Assembly: GCA_027491085.1 (NCBI GenBank)
Contig: JAIXWW010000013.1
Coordinates: 62,001-126,000, forward strand
Reading direction: 5' to 3'
DNA from: Bacteroidota bacterium
Lineage (GTDB): Bacteria > Bacteroidota > Bacteroidia > UKL13-3
Length of the DNA: 64,000 nt
The notes beneath the pieces were generated by a model. It had not been told where the DNA came from, did no database searches, and saw only the letters and a program-made list of their open reading frames with translations. A program made the translations under genes and the position numbers. Below, in pieces: positions 34,777 to 44,059 of the stretch (position 1 is its first letter; every line of letters begins with the position of its first letter).

Positions 34777-35547
34777 ATGAAATTGAATTTAAAACGCCCC
34801 CTTGTAATTTTTGATTTAGAAACTACAGGAATAAGCATCTCTACAGATAGAATAGTAGAGATGGCAACTATAAAAGTAAATGTAGATGGAACCGAGGAAA
34901 TAAAAACCCAAAGATTTAATCCTACAATACCTATACCAGCCGAAGTTTCGGCTATACATGGTATATTTGATGAAGATGTAAAAGATATGCCCACCTTTGC
35001 CGAAAAAGCAAAAGAGTATGCCGAGTATTTTAAAGGCTGTGATTTTGGTGGGTTTAATTCTAATAAATTTGATTTCCCTATGTTAGTGGAGGAAATGTTA
35101 AGAGCAAATGTGGAATTTGAAACGGAAGGACGAAAATTTGTAGATGTGCAGCGCATTTTTCATCAAATGGAACAACGTACTTTAAGTGCTGCTTATAAAT
35201 TTTATTGTGATAAAACATTAGAAAATGCGCATAGTGCCGAGGCTGATACCATTGCTACTTATGAAGTATTAAAGGCACAGTTAGACAGATATGAAGTGTT
35301 GGGGAATGATATGGAGTCGCTTCACAAAATTAGTGGACAAGCTAATTTGGTTGATTTAGCAGGACGAATTGTATTAAATGATAAAGGACAAGAGGTATTT
35401 AATTTTGGGAAGCACAAAGGTAAAATGGTGAGCTATGTGTTTAAAAATGAACCTGGTTATTACCAATGGATGATGGACAACGATTTTTCGCTAGATACTA
35501 AACGCAAATTAACCCAAATAAAAATGCAAGGATTTGGTAGTAAATAG
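34777..35547 (+). CDS. DnaQ-like 3'-5' exonuclease with C-terminal DUF3820-like domain
   Basis: A DEDDh exonuclease of 256 residues. Exo I is VIFDLETTGI (Asp and Glu), Exo II is FNSNKFDFPML (Asp), and Exo III is the HSAEADTIATYE His/Asp pair. The fold is that of the DNA polymerase III epsilon subunit. After about residue 190 a short extra domain appears (VFNFGKHKGKMVSYVFKNEP, then GYYQWMMDNDF), which resembles the DUF3820 module found on some exonucleases. It probably acts in DNA proofreading or repair; the substrate is not certain. It is 66 bases from the downstream MFS gene. Confidence 0.85.
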   Translation: MKLNLKRPLVIFDLETTGISISTDRIVEMATIKVNVDGTEEIKTQRFNPTIPIPAEVSAIHGIFDEDVKDMPTFAEKAKEYAEYFKGCDFGGFNSNKFDFPMLVEEMLRANVEFETEGRKFVDVQRIFHQMEQRTLSAAYKFYCDKTLENAHSAEADTIATYEVLKAQLDRYEVLGNDMESLHKISGQANLVDLAGRIVLNDKGQEVFNFGKHKGKMVSYVFKNEPGYYQWMMDNDFSLDTKRKLTQIKMQGFGSK

Positions 35548-35613
35548 CACCAAAATATAATAGCTAAATAGTACAAATAAATTCAAACAAGCTAGCAGCA
35601 AAAGGCAACAAAT

Positions 35614-36828
35614 ATGACAAAAACCGAAAAAATCATGCTATTTACATTGGCAGCCATCAATTTTGTAAATATCATGGATTTTATGATAATGATGCCATTA
35701 GGGCCTAATTTGATTAAAACATTTAATATCACTGCATCCGATTTTGGTATTTTGGTTTCATCGTATTCCATCAGCGCTTTTATTTCAGGCATTATCACAA
35801 CTTTTATTATCAATAAATTTGAGCGTAAAGATTATTTAATGCGCATTTTTATTGGTTTTTTAATTGGAACTTTTGCTTGTGGTTTAGCTCCAACTTATCA
35901 AACATTATTGATTGCAAGATTTGCAACTGGTTTATTTGGTGGGGTTTTAGGCGCTATTATTTTAGCAATTGTAAGCGATGCAGTTCCTTTTGAGAGAAGA
36001 GGGCAGGCCATGGGAATAATTATGGCTGCATTTAGTTTGGCTTCGGTTATAGGGGTTCCTTTTGGAATTTTTATAGCTACTCATACCAAACAATATGATT
36101 TTTTAGGTTGGCATGCACCCTTTTTATTTTTGGCAGTTTTAGGTATTCCTGTTTACTTTTTGGTACGTAAATTTGTTCCAAGGCAAACAGCAGCGGTACA
36201 ATTGGCTGCCAAACAAATGGATGTTGGCAAAAACATTGAGGCTATTTTTACCAATAAAAATAATCTTTTGGCCTTGCTTTTTGGTGTGGTTATGATGATG
36301 GGACACTTTTGTATCATTCCATTTTTGAGTCCATACATGGTTAGCAATGTAGGCATGCGTGAAGAAGATTTACCTTTAATTTATTTAGTGGGAGGAGGAG
36401 TAACTATTTTTACTTCGCCATTAATTGGAAAATTAGCCGATAAGTTTGGAAAATTGGTGATGTTTATTGTCTTAGCTTTATTATACACCATTCCTGTTTT
36501 TTTAATAACCAACCTTGATCCTCATCCATTGCCATTGGTTTTAACTATTACTGGCGTATTTTTTATTTTTTCAGGAAGATTTATTCCCATGCAAGCCATG
36601 GTTACGGGTGCTGTTGACCCCAAAATTAGAGCAAGTTTTATGAGCTTTAATAGCTCCATTCAACAGTTAGCTAATGGGGTTTCGGCTTTCTTGGCAGGTT
36701 TGGTGGTTACTACGGTTGATGGGAAATTGGTTAACTATAATTTATTAGGATATTTTAGTGTAGGAATGGCTTTGTTGAGTATTTTAATAGCACATAAATT
36801 ACGTTCATCAAATGGAAGCAAGTTTTAA
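35614..36828 (+). CDS. MFS transporter
   Basis: A 404-residue inner-membrane transporter of the major facilitator superfamily with about 12 hydrophobic helices. The N-terminal helix is FTLAAINFVNIMDFMIMMPL. The loop 2-3 motif reads NKFERKDYLMR, and the second half repeats it as GKLADKFGKLVMF. The layout resembles the drug:H+ antiporter DHA1 group, but the substrate cannot be told. Its stop overlaps the start of lhgO by 17 bases, so translation is probably coupled. That makes a role in moving a dicarboxylate or hydroxy acid possible, without direct support. Confidence 0.8.
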   Translation: MTKTEKIMLFTLAAINFVNIMDFMIMMPLGPNLIKTFNITASDFGILVSSYSISAFISGIITTFIINKFERKDYLMRIFIGFLIGTFACGLAPTYQTLLIARFATGLFGGVLGAIILAIVSDAVPFERRGQAMGIIMAAFSLASVIGVPFGIFIATHTKQYDFLGWHAPFLFLAVLGIPVYFLVRKFVPRQTAAVQLAAKQMDVGKNIEAIFTNKNNLLALLFGVVMMMGHFCIIPFLSPYMVSNVGMREEDLPLIYLVGGGVTIFTSPLIGKLADKFGKLVMFIVLALLYTIPVFLITNLDPHPLPLVLTITGVFFIFSGRFIPMQAMVTGAVDPKIRASFMSFNSSIQQLANGVSAFLAGLVVTTVDGKLVNYNLLGYFSVGMALLSILIAHKLRSSNGSKF

Positions 36829-38020
36829 ATACGATTTTATTATAATAGGTGGTGGCATAGTTGGTTTGGCCACGGCTTACCAATTATTGCAAAAAAACAG
36901 TAGTTTAAAAATAGCAATTTTAGAAAAAGAAAATCATGTGGCTGCCCATCAAACGGGACATAATAGTGGTGTGATACATTCAGGATTATACTACAAGCCA
37001 GGTAGTTTAAAAGCAAAAAATTGCTTGCAAGGTTATCAAATGATGATTGATTTTTGCGATGAAAATAACATAAAATACGATTTATGTGGTAAGTTAGTAG
37101 TTGCAAGCGATGAAAGCGAAATTCCTGAACTTGATAAGCTTTATCAACGCGGTTTAGAAAATGGTTTGGTAAAAAATACCGTAATTGAGCAAGATAGAAT
37201 TAAAGAGTTTGAACCTAATTTGCGTGGTGTAAAGGCTATACATGTTCCTTATACTGGTATCATTGATTATAGCCAAGTTTGCGAAAAATTGGCTGAAAAT
37301 ATTACGGAATTGGGTGCTGAAATTTATTTGAGCCATAAAGTTGAAAAAATTGAAAACCATTCAAATTTTGTGGTTATTAGCACTAGTCAAAAAGAGTTTG
37401 AAGCTTCGCAATACATAAATTGCGCTGGATTATACAGTGATAAAATAGCAGCTTTAACCAATAAAGAAATTGATACCAGAATCATTCCTTTTAGAGGTGA
37501 GTATTACATGTTAAAGCCCGAAAAAAGGGCATTGATTAAAAACTTAATTTATCCAGTTCCAGATCCTAATTTTCCGTTTTTAGGTGTACATTTTACGCGT
37601 ATGATTGATGGTGGAGTAGAGGCAGGGCCAAATGCAGTATTTGCCTTTAAACGCGAGGGCTACCATAAAAGTGATTTTGATTTTAACGAAACAATGGAAA
37701 GTTTAGCTTGGCCAGGTTTTAGAAAAGTTGCAGTTAAATATTGGAAAACAGGATTGGGCGAGTTTTACCGTTCGTTCAGCAAAACTGCATTTACCAAGGC
37801 TTTGCAAAAATTAGTTCCAAGTATTCAGGAAGATGATTTGGTGCCTGCAGAAGCTGGTGTGCGTGCACAAGCTTGCGATAAATTTGGTGGTTTATTAGAT
37901 GATTTTAAAATAATAGAAGAACCAAATGCCATTCATATTTTAAATGCGCCAAGTCCTGCAGCTACAAGTAGTTTAAGCATAGGTAAAACCATAGCCGAAA
38001 TGGCTTTGGCTAGGCTATAA
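36812..38020 (+). CDS. lhgO: L-2-hydroxyglutarate oxidase
   Basis: An FAD-dependent oxidoreductase that converts L-2-hydroxyglutarate to 2-oxoglutarate, repairing a side product of central metabolism and feeding electrons to the membrane quinone pool. The 402-residue protein begins with the dinucleotide-binding motif FIIIGGGIVGLATAYQLL. It carries the LhgO signature HNSGVIHSGLYYKPGSLKA and a C-terminal NAPSPAATSSLSIG segment. Family length is typical. It overlaps the MFS gene by 17 bases and is followed 33 bases later by the ArsC-like gene, forming a three-gene operon. Confidence 0.9.
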   Translation: MEASFKYDFIIIGGGIVGLATAYQLLQKNSSLKIAILEKENHVAAHQTGHNSGVIHSGLYYKPGSLKAKNCLQGYQMMIDFCDENNIKYDLCGKLVVASDESEIPELDKLYQRGLENGLVKNTVIEQDRIKEFEPNLRGVKAIHVPYTGIIDYSQVCEKLAENITELGAEIYLSHKVEKIENHSNFVVISTSQKEFEASQYINCAGLYSDKIAALTNKEIDTRIIPFRGEYYMLKPEKRALIKNLIYPVPDPNFPFLGVHFTRMIDGGVEAGPNAVFAFKREGYHKSDFDFNETMESLAWPGFRKVAVKYWKTGLGEFYRSFSKTAFTKALQKLVPSIQEDDLVPAEAGVRAQACDKFGGLLDDFKIIEEPNAIHILNAPSPAATSSLSIGKTIAEMALARL

Positions 38021-38053
38021 TTTATTCTTTATTACAAATTCAAAATTTAGTAA

Positions 38054-38506
38054 ATGGCTAAAACATGCGGTTATATTTGTCCTCAATGCGAGGGGAGAGG
38101 TTTTTTAGATGACTTTTCTGATTGTAATTGGTGCACAGATAATCCAATTTTAAACAAAACTGATATGATAGAAATTTACCATAATAACCGTTGCGGTAAA
38201 AGCCGCGATGCGTTAACTATACTAACCGAAAAAAATGTAGATTTTAAAGTAATTGAATACTTGAAAAATCCTTTAACAGCTAGCCAAATAAAAGCACTTT
38301 TAAAAAAGTTAAATATCAATGCTTTTGATTTAATAAGAAAAGGCGAAGCTGTTTTTAAAGAAAACTATAAAGACAAACAATATTCGGAAGATGAATGGGT
38401 AGCGGTTTTGGCTCAAAACCCAATATTAATAGAAAGGCCAATTGTAGTAAATGGCAACAAAGCAATTATAGCTCGCCCACCGGAAAAAGTTTTGGAAATT
38501 TTATAA
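38054..38506 (+). CDS. ArsC/Spx-family arsenate reductase-like protein with N-terminal cysteine-knuckle extension
   Basis: Residues 38-150 form a complete ArsC (glutaredoxin-type) domain: IEIYHNNRCGKSRDAL with the redox Cys, the FKVIEYLKNPLT segment, and IERPIVVNGNKAIIARPPE. Ahead of it are 37 in-frame residues with two CxxC pairs (CGYICPQC and CNWC), a zinc-knuckle-like module. An internal ATG at 38165 would give the usual 113-residue form, so the extension is either a real fusion or a longer reading of the frame. It is the third gene of the MFS-lhgO operon. A role in arsenate resistance is unproven. Confidence 0.75.
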   Translation: MAKTCGYICPQCEGRGFLDDFSDCNWCTDNPILNKTDMIEIYHNNRCGKSRDALTILTEKNVDFKVIEYLKNPLTASQIKALLKKLNINAFDLIRKGEAVFKENYKDKQYSEDEWVAVLAQNPILIERPIVVNGNKAIIARPPEKVLEIL

Positions 38507-38507
38507 T

Positions 38508-38535
38508 AAAAGTTGGTTCAATTAAACCAACTTTT
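38508..38535. terminator. Bidirectional terminator between the ArsC-like and CCG-domain genes
   Basis: AAAAGTTGGTT (38508-38518) pairs with AACCAACTTTT (38525-38535), 2 bases after the ArsC-like stop. The right arm touches the CCG-domain gene stop. Confidence 0.8.
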
Positions 38536-39319
38536 ATAAATCCATTGCATTTGCTATTAGTTCAGCTACATCAAGTACTTGAACTTCTTCTTCTTTGTTA
38601 TTATGTTTAATGCCATCGCGTAACATAGTCATGCAAAACGGACAAGCAGCAGCCACAATATTTGCTTTTGATTCCAACATGTCATCAGCACGCTCCATGT
38701 TTACTTCTTTTTTACCAGTTTCAGCCTCTTTAAACATTTGAGCACCACCTGCTCCGCAGCATAAACCATTAGCTTTAGCACGTTTCATTTCTACTAATTC
38801 GGCATCCAACCTTTCAATTACTTGACGAGGTGCTTCGTATATATTATTGGCTCTACCTAAATAACAGCTATCGTGGTAAGTAATTCGTTTCCCTTTAAAA
38901 GCACCACCTTGAATACTTAGTTTACCTTTTTCTAAAAGTTCATTAATTAACTCCGTATGATGCACCACTTCATAGCTTCCTCCTAATTGCGGATATTCAT
39001 TTTTTATTGTGTTGAAGCAATGAGGACAAGCAGTAACAATTTTTTTTACACCATAAGCATTCATGGTAGTAATATTTTGCATGGCAAGCATTTGAAACAA
39101 AAACTCGTTTCCAGCGCGTTTTGCAGGGTCGCCAGTACACGCTTCTTCGGTTCCTAATATGGCAAATTTAACATTGGCTTGGTGTAAAAGTTTGGCTACC
39201 GCTTTGGTTATTTTTTGAGCACGTTCATCAAAACTTCCTGCACAACCTACCCAAAAAAGTACATCTACTTCTTCTCCATTGGCTGTTACCTCTGCTAATG
39301 TTTTTACCTTAAATTCCAT
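38534..39319 (-). CDS. CCG-domain (heterodisulfide-reductase-like) Fe-S protein
   Basis: The 261-residue protein has two CCG domains of the type in HdrB, GlpC and LutA. The first is VTACPHCFNTIKNEY after FWVGCAGSFDE. The second is GLCCGAGGAQMF, then AAACPFCMTML. The cysteine pairs bind Fe-S clusters and carry out thiol-disulphide or electron-transfer steps. The partner with two 4Fe-4S ferredoxin motifs, usually adjacent in Bacteroidota, is not visible in the window. Function is therefore inferred as part of a membrane-linked lactate, glycolate or quinone-dependent electron-transfer complex. It has no signal peptide. Confidence 0.8.
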   Translation of the reverse strand: MEFKVKTLAEVTANGEEVDVLFWVGCAGSFDERAQKITKAVAKLLHQANVKFAILGTEEACTGDPAKRAGNEFLFQMLAMQNITTMNAYGVKKIVTACPHCFNTIKNEYPQLGGSYEVVHHTELINELLEKGKLSIQGGAFKGKRITYHDSCYLGRANNIYEAPRQVIERLDAELVEMKRAKANGLCCGAGGAQMFKEAETGKKEVNMERADDMLESKANIVAAACPFCMTMLRDGIKHNNKEEEVQVLDVAELIANAMDL

Positions 39320-39412
39320 ATATAAATAAGTATTGTTTAAAAAATTGCAAATTATAATAAAATAACAAAATTCCTTTATTGGTATAAAATAAATTTATTG
39401 CCTTATCTTCAA

Positions 39413-41626
39413 TTACTGCTTAATCCATTTTTTTGTTAATGAATATTGATCGGTATTTATTTTAATAAAATAAATACCTGCTTTTAAATTTTCAGTATTG
39501 ATTCTAATGTTTTTACCTAACTTATCAATATTGTTAACTTGAATTTCTTTTCCATTTAATTCGTAAAAAACTACCTGACGAATGGCTTCCGTTTGCGATG
39601 TAATATTTAGCTCATTTTGAGTTGTAGGGTTGGGGTAAATAATTACCTGATCGCCTTGGTTTAAGTTATTAATGGAAGTATTGCTTACCGAGTAATTGTA
39701 ACAAATACTATCATTAATAATGTTTATGCCGTTCACTTCACTTATCCATGCACATAATTTATAGTCACCAGTTTTATCAATGTTTATAGTATTAGAAAAA
39801 CTTTTTACTGCATATGAATTTGGTTGCAAATTAATAAGTGTTACTTCATCGGTGATTGGGGCTATGTTTTGTTCTAGTATTTTACAGCTAACAGAAAAGC
39901 GGGTAATTATAGATTCTCCATTATTTTTAAGTTTAATACTAATCGTATTGGGGCCTTTTTTGAGTTCAGTTGGTAGTACAATAGAATCGATTTGCAAGGA
40001 AGTTGTTTTAGGTAGAATATAGGTTTTAATAACTGTATCGTTATTTGCATTAATATCCCCATTGGTTTTTACCCAACAGTTTAGTTTATAATTTCCTCCA
40101 ATTGAAATATTTAAAGGCTTGTTAAAAGTGTAATAATAGCTGGATTTAGCAGCAATATTTAATCCATTAAGTTTGGTTGAAATAATCGAGTCAGCGTTTA
40201 ATTGCAATGAAATAATTGCTGAATCAATGGTTGTTTCTCCATTATTAAAAAGTTTTATTTTTACGCTATCTACTCCTCTTACTAGGTTAATTGGATTCAC
40301 CACAGAATCAATTGCTAAATCAATAATTTTATTAAGATAAAACGTTTTGTTCAAAGTATCGTTTTGAGCAGAATTATCGCCAAACGTCTTAACCCAAGTT
40401 TTTAGTTTATAAGTGCCTCCTGTTGAAATATTGAACGAGTTAGAAAAAGTATAGTAATAGCTATTTTTGGGGTAAATATTTAAACCTTTAACCAATACTG
40501 AAATGGGAGTGTTTTTATCTATTTGGTAGGCAAATACAGCCGAATCAATCAATGTGTTTCCATTATTTGTTATTTTAAATGAAACGGCATTATTTCCTCT
40601 TATAATATTAATTGGGTATAGTAATGAATCCACTGATAAATCAACCACTTTGGTATTAATAACAGTATCTTTAGTAGCTAGCCAAATTGTAGCATTCATG
40701 ATTAATTTTTCATGATTTCCATTGGCATCTGTAATCCAGCCATCATATAATTTATCACCAGTATCACCAGTGCCATCATCGCAAGGAGAGCTATCGCCCA
40801 AACCTACAATTTTTCCTTTTCCAAAACGAGCATAAGCCGCCATTACCCCAATATTGCCAAACCCAACACTTGGGGTAAAAACAACTCCTTTAACCGTAGC
40901 ATTGTCATTGGGGTTTAGTGTCATGGTAGTGCCACTAAACCAAACAGCCTGAGTAACTTGACCCATGGGTCCATTCAAAATGGAGTCATTTGGTAAGTTT
41001 GGGATGTTGGTGGTATTAGGTGATACAGACAAAGAATCAAAAATAAAACCGAAAGCGTTTGGTTTAACAGAATTATTTTTAATTAAGTCGTTTAATATTT
41101 GTTGCGAATCAAAGCCATCATTGTTTCTATCAGAAATGGCATGATCAGAAACAATAAATAATCCTCCACCATTTTGCACAAAATTCATAATAGCATTTTT
41201 TTCAGCTGTGGTAAATAATATATTGGGTTCTACAATAATAAAAACTTTGTAATTACTTAAATCTTGTAAGTTAGAGGTGTTTCCGTAACTAATTGTGCCA
41301 TTATATGGTAATGTTTCTACCACATATCCTTTTTTTACACAGTCAATTCCCCAAGCAGAAAGCGCCCCTTTCCAATAATTTTCAGTGGTAGTTGATGTAA
41401 CTGTTGATTGGGCTGGAGTAGGAATTCGCTGCGCATTTCCTTCACTTCCACCTCCTATGCTTGCATTTGGACTCCATTTTATGTTATTTAAATCTTCATC
41501 TATTACCCAGTCTGCATTGCCAGCAGTTTCAGCTTTACTTGCATCAAACAAAATTTTTATGGTTTGCGCATTGGTGTTAAATACAATAGAAATGAAAAGT
41601 AATAAAAAAGTGTAAAATTTATTCAT
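39413..41626 (-). CDS. Secreted CARDB-repeat protein with GATase-like N-terminal domain and T9SS sorting domain
   Basis: The 737-residue protein has a signal peptide (residues 1-21, ending NAQ). Residues about 22-320 resemble a class I glutamine-amidotransferase/ThuA-like or DUF4350-type domain (VFIIVEPNILFTTAEKNAIM, GGGLFIVSDHAISDR, GKGKIVGLGDSSPCDD) without an evident catalytic Cys-His pair. Three CARDB (cell-adhesion-related) repeats cover about 327-433, 434-540 and 541-645, each starting like VVDLSVDSLLYP. The T9SS type A domain (VIIYPNPTTQNELNI to LTKKWIKQ) fills the end. A surface or released binding protein is likely. The barrel gene at 41655 is 28 bases upstream on the same strand. 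Confidence 0.85.
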   Translation of the reverse strand: MNKFYTFLLLFISIVFNTNAQTIKILFDASKAETAGNADWVIDEDLNNIKWSPNASIGGGSEGNAQRIPTPAQSTVTSTTTENYWKGALSAWGIDCVKKGYVVETLPYNGTISYGNTSNLQDLSNYKVFIIVEPNILFTTAEKNAIMNFVQNGGGLFIVSDHAISDRNNDGFDSQQILNDLIKNNSVKPNAFGFIFDSLSVSPNTTNIPNLPNDSILNGPMGQVTQAVWFSGTTMTLNPNDNATVKGVVFTPSVGFGNIGVMAAYARFGKGKIVGLGDSSPCDDGTGDTGDKLYDGWITDANGNHEKLIMNATIWLATKDTVINTKVVDLSVDSLLYPINIIRGNNAVSFKITNNGNTLIDSAVFAYQIDKNTPISVLVKGLNIYPKNSYYYTFSNSFNISTGGTYKLKTWVKTFGDNSAQNDTLNKTFYLNKIIDLAIDSVVNPINLVRGVDSVKIKLFNNGETTIDSAIISLQLNADSIISTKLNGLNIAAKSSYYYTFNKPLNISIGGNYKLNCWVKTNGDINANNDTVIKTYILPKTTSLQIDSIVLPTELKKGPNTISIKLKNNGESIITRFSVSCKILEQNIAPITDEVTLINLQPNSYAVKSFSNTINIDKTGDYKLCAWISEVNGINIINDSICYNYSVSNTSINNLNQGDQVIIYPNPTTQNELNITSQTEAIRQVVFYELNGKEIQVNNIDKLGKNIRINTENLKAGIYFIKINTDQYSLTKKWIKQ

Positions 41627-41654
41627 GTAAAATATATGAGTTGCGTTTTAATAA

Positions 41655-42341
41655 TTAAAAATTAGGACATCCTAATCTACGAGATCCTTTATTGCTAAAC
41701 CCACCAAAATTCTTAGCGTCTAAGTTAATGACTAAACCTAAATAACCAATAAAATAGGTATCTGCTTTTTTGTTTTTTAAATTACTGTACATATCTAATA
41801 ACTCACTATTAGTTTGTCCGTAACTAACACCCATTTGCGCATCAAAATATTTATTAAGCGGTTTGCGTATATTAAAAACCCCTTTTATGGTTGAAACTGT
41901 TCCTGTAATTTTTCTATTTAAAGTGCCGGTTTGTTCATAATAAATTGCTTCGTATGGACTAAAAACTCTTCCTGAAAATAAACCCATATTATAGCCAGCC
42001 CCAATTCCCAAAAATAAATTTGATTGAAGTTTAAATTCATACATTAACAATAATCCTCCAGCATTTATTTGAGTAAAATAATTAGCAACTATATAGTTAA
42101 AGTTAATTTGCTTTTTGAAAAAAACAGAACTTGCCTCGGCCGATAAAGATAATCCCTTAATTAATTTTACTTTTAAACCCACTTCACCTAGTGAGCCAAT
42201 TGTAGGCTTAAAGTCGAAATTAGTTTGAATTGGTAATCCCACGTTGAAATATAAAGAATATTTATGATAATCTTTTTGTGCTACAACATTAATGGTTAAA
42301 ATTAATGTGAATAGTGTTGTATAAATAGTTTTCATTTGCAT
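41655..42341 (-). CDS. Outer-membrane beta-barrel protein, function unknown
   Basis: The 228-residue protein (two possible ATGs, 42341 or 42335) has a signal peptide ending NVVAQ. Alternating amphipathic strands with glycine turns follow (YSLYFNVGLPIQTNFDFKP, FLGIGAGYNMGLFSGRV, YFIGYLGLVINLDAKN), typical of small outer-membrane barrels. It differs from the usual barrel in lacking a terminal aromatic residue after the last strand: an extra tail (GGFSNKGSRRLGCPNF) follows. It lies immediately upstream of the T9SS cargo gene at 39413, so the two may be co-transcribed. No specific function can be given. Confidence 0.65.
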   Translation of the reverse strand: MQMKTIYTTLFTLILTINVVAQKDYHKYSLYFNVGLPIQTNFDFKPTIGSLGEVGLKVKLIKGLSLSAEASSVFFKKQINFNYIVANYFTQINAGGLLLMYEFKLQSNLFLGIGAGYNMGLFSGRVFSPYEAIYYEQTGTLNRKITGTVSTIKGVFNIRKPLNKYFDAQMGVSYGQTNSELLDMYSNLKNKKADTYFIGYLGLVINLDAKNFGGFSNKGSRRLGCPNF

Positions 42342-42406
42342 TACAATAATAACTTTATAGTCTTAAAATTTGAAATATAAAGTCGGTTTAACTAATAATC
42401 AGGAAA

Positions 42407-43369
42407 ATGCCAATTATATCAAGTAATTATAAAGGAAATAAATGGAATAAAAATAAACATTTGGAAACCATTATTCCTGCTCTTTTTCGTAAGATTGATA
42501 TTGCGTATGAACGAGAGAGAGTTGAATTGCCTGATGGTGACTTTATGGATTTGGACTATGTTATGAATAATAGTAAGAATTTACTAATCTTGTTTCATGG
42601 GCTTGAGGGTAGTTCAAATTCACAATATATCAAAGGGTTTTCTAAGTATTTTTCTAATCAAAGTTTTGATATTTGTGCTGTAAATTTTAGAAGTTGTAGT
42701 GGAGAAAATAATAGGCTTTTAACAAGTTACCATAGTGGGAAAAGTGATGATGTTGAATATATTATCAACCATATTATAACCAATAAAAATTATTCCAAAA
42801 TAATATTAGGAGGTTTTAGTTTAGGAGGAAATGTATTGCTCAAATATTTGGGAGAGCAAGGCGAAAAAATTAACCCACTGATCAAAACTGCTTTCGCATT
42901 CTCAGTTCCAGTTGATTTAGCGGCAAGTTCAAAAGTTTTAAGTAAAAATTGGAATAAACCTTATATGGTTCGATTCCTAAAATCATTGAACAAAAAATTA
43001 GTTCAAAAAGCAAATCAATTTCCCAATCAAATTGATTTAACCGATTTATATAAAATAAATAATTTTAAGGAGTGGGATACAAGATTTACGGCAAAAATTC
43101 ATGGTTTTGAAAATGCAGATGATTATTACCATCAATGCAGTTCGTTGCAATTTATAAATAACATAAGCATTCCTACTTTATTAGTTAATGCCCTTAACGA
43201 CCCATTTTTGGCACCTAGCTGTTTTCCTTTTAATATTGCAAAAAACAGTAAACATTTTTATTTAGAAACACCAGAAAAAGGAGGCCATGTTGGGTTTGCG
43301 TTGAGTAGTATTAATGGGCAATACTACTCTGAACATGCTGCATATAATTTTACTAAAAAGTATCTTTAG
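42407..43369 (+). CDS. YheT-family alpha/beta hydrolase
   Basis: A 320-residue cytoplasmic hydrolase of the YheT/EMB8 family. The fold shows LLILFHGLEGSSNSQYIKG (oxyanion region), NFRSCSGENN, ILGGFSLGGNVLLKYLG (nucleophile Ser in GFSLGG), NALNDPFLAP (acid) and KGGHVGF (catalytic His). Bacterial YheT members have no firmly known substrate; esterase-type activity is assumed. An AGGAAA stretch precedes the ATG. The stop codon abuts the cmk stop codon on the other strand with no spacer, so the two transcripts must overlap. Confidence 0.85.
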   Translation: MPIISSNYKGNKWNKNKHLETIIPALFRKIDIAYERERVELPDGDFMDLDYVMNNSKNLLILFHGLEGSSNSQYIKGFSKYFSNQSFDICAVNFRSCSGENNRLLTSYHSGKSDDVEYIINHIITNKNYSKIILGGFSLGGNVLLKYLGEQGEKINPLIKTAFAFSVPVDLAASSKVLSKNWNKPYMVRFLKSLNKKLVQKANQFPNQIDLTDLYKINNFKEWDTRFTAKIHGFENADDYYHQCSSLQFINNISIPTLLVNALNDPFLAPSCFPFNIAKNSKHFYLETPEKGGHVGFALSSINGQYYSEHAAYNFTKKYL

Positions 43370-44059
43370 TTAAGCTTTCAATCCAATCTTTTCGTTTACC
43401 AACTTTAAAATTAATTCTAACTGCTCTTTTTGATTGATATTGCTATTGTCAATTTCAATGGCATCATCTGCTTTCATAAGTGGAGAGTCATCTCTGTTGG
43501 AATCTATGTAATCGCGTTTGGTTAAATTAGCTAATACTTCTTCAAATGTGGTATTATTTCCTTTCGCTTTTAACTCGTCAAATCTTCGTTGGGCTCTTAC
43601 ATTAGGATCGGCTGTAATGAATAACTTTAATTCTGCATCAGGGAAAACAACTGTTCCAATATCTCGTCCATCCATAATTATACCTCTTAGCTTTCCTAGT
43701 TCTTGTTGTTGTTTTACCAAAAAGCCTCTTACCTCACTTATTGAACTTACATTGCTTACAAAACCCGCTACACGAGGATTTACCCTAATTTCATTTTCAA
43801 TATTTTCACCATTCAAAAATGTCTCTTGAATTTGAGTTTGCTCATCTATTTTAAATGTAATACTGATTTTTTCTAGTGCGTTAATTACATCTTGAATATT
43901 GTTGAAATCAATATGATTTTGAATTAGGTACAAGGTAACCGCTCTATACATTGCGCCAGTATCAACGTATTTATAGGTAAGTATTTTAGATAATTCTTTG
44001 GCAATGGTACTTTTACCACATGATGAGAATCCGTCAATAGCAATAACAATTTGTTTCAT
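43370..44059 (-). CDS. cmk: Cytidylate kinase
   Basis: Cmk phosphorylates CMP and dCMP, feeding nucleotide pools. The 229-residue protein has the P-loop IAIDGFSSCGKSTIAKELS (residues about 4-22), YVDTGAMYRAVTLYL, the GENIENEIRVNPRVAGFVS stretch, IMDGRDIGTVVFP and a lid region RAQRRFDELKAKG, with typical length. It begins at ATG 44059, sharing one base with the porQ stop codon (TAATG), so translation is coupled to the T9SS gene porQ. The cmk-porQ pairing is a recurrent arrangement in Bacteroidota. It converges end-to-end with the YheT gene. Confidence 0.95.
   Translation of the reverse strand: MKQIVIAIDGFSSCGKSTIAKELSKILTYKYVDTGAMYRAVTLYLIQNHIDFNNIQDVINALEKISITFKIDEQTQIQETFLNGENIENEIRVNPRVAGFVSNVSSISEVRGFLVKQQQELGKLRGIIMDGRDIGTVVFPDAELKLFITADPNVRAQRRFDELKAKGNNTTFEEVLANLTKRDYIDSNRDDSPLMKADDAIEIDNSNINQKEQLELILKLVNEKIGLKA

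Noticed and set aside
38534..38610. A 71-residue plus-strand frame continuing past the ArsC-like gene
   Set aside because: It is a shadow frame that crosses a terminator and runs antisense to the CCG-domain gene.
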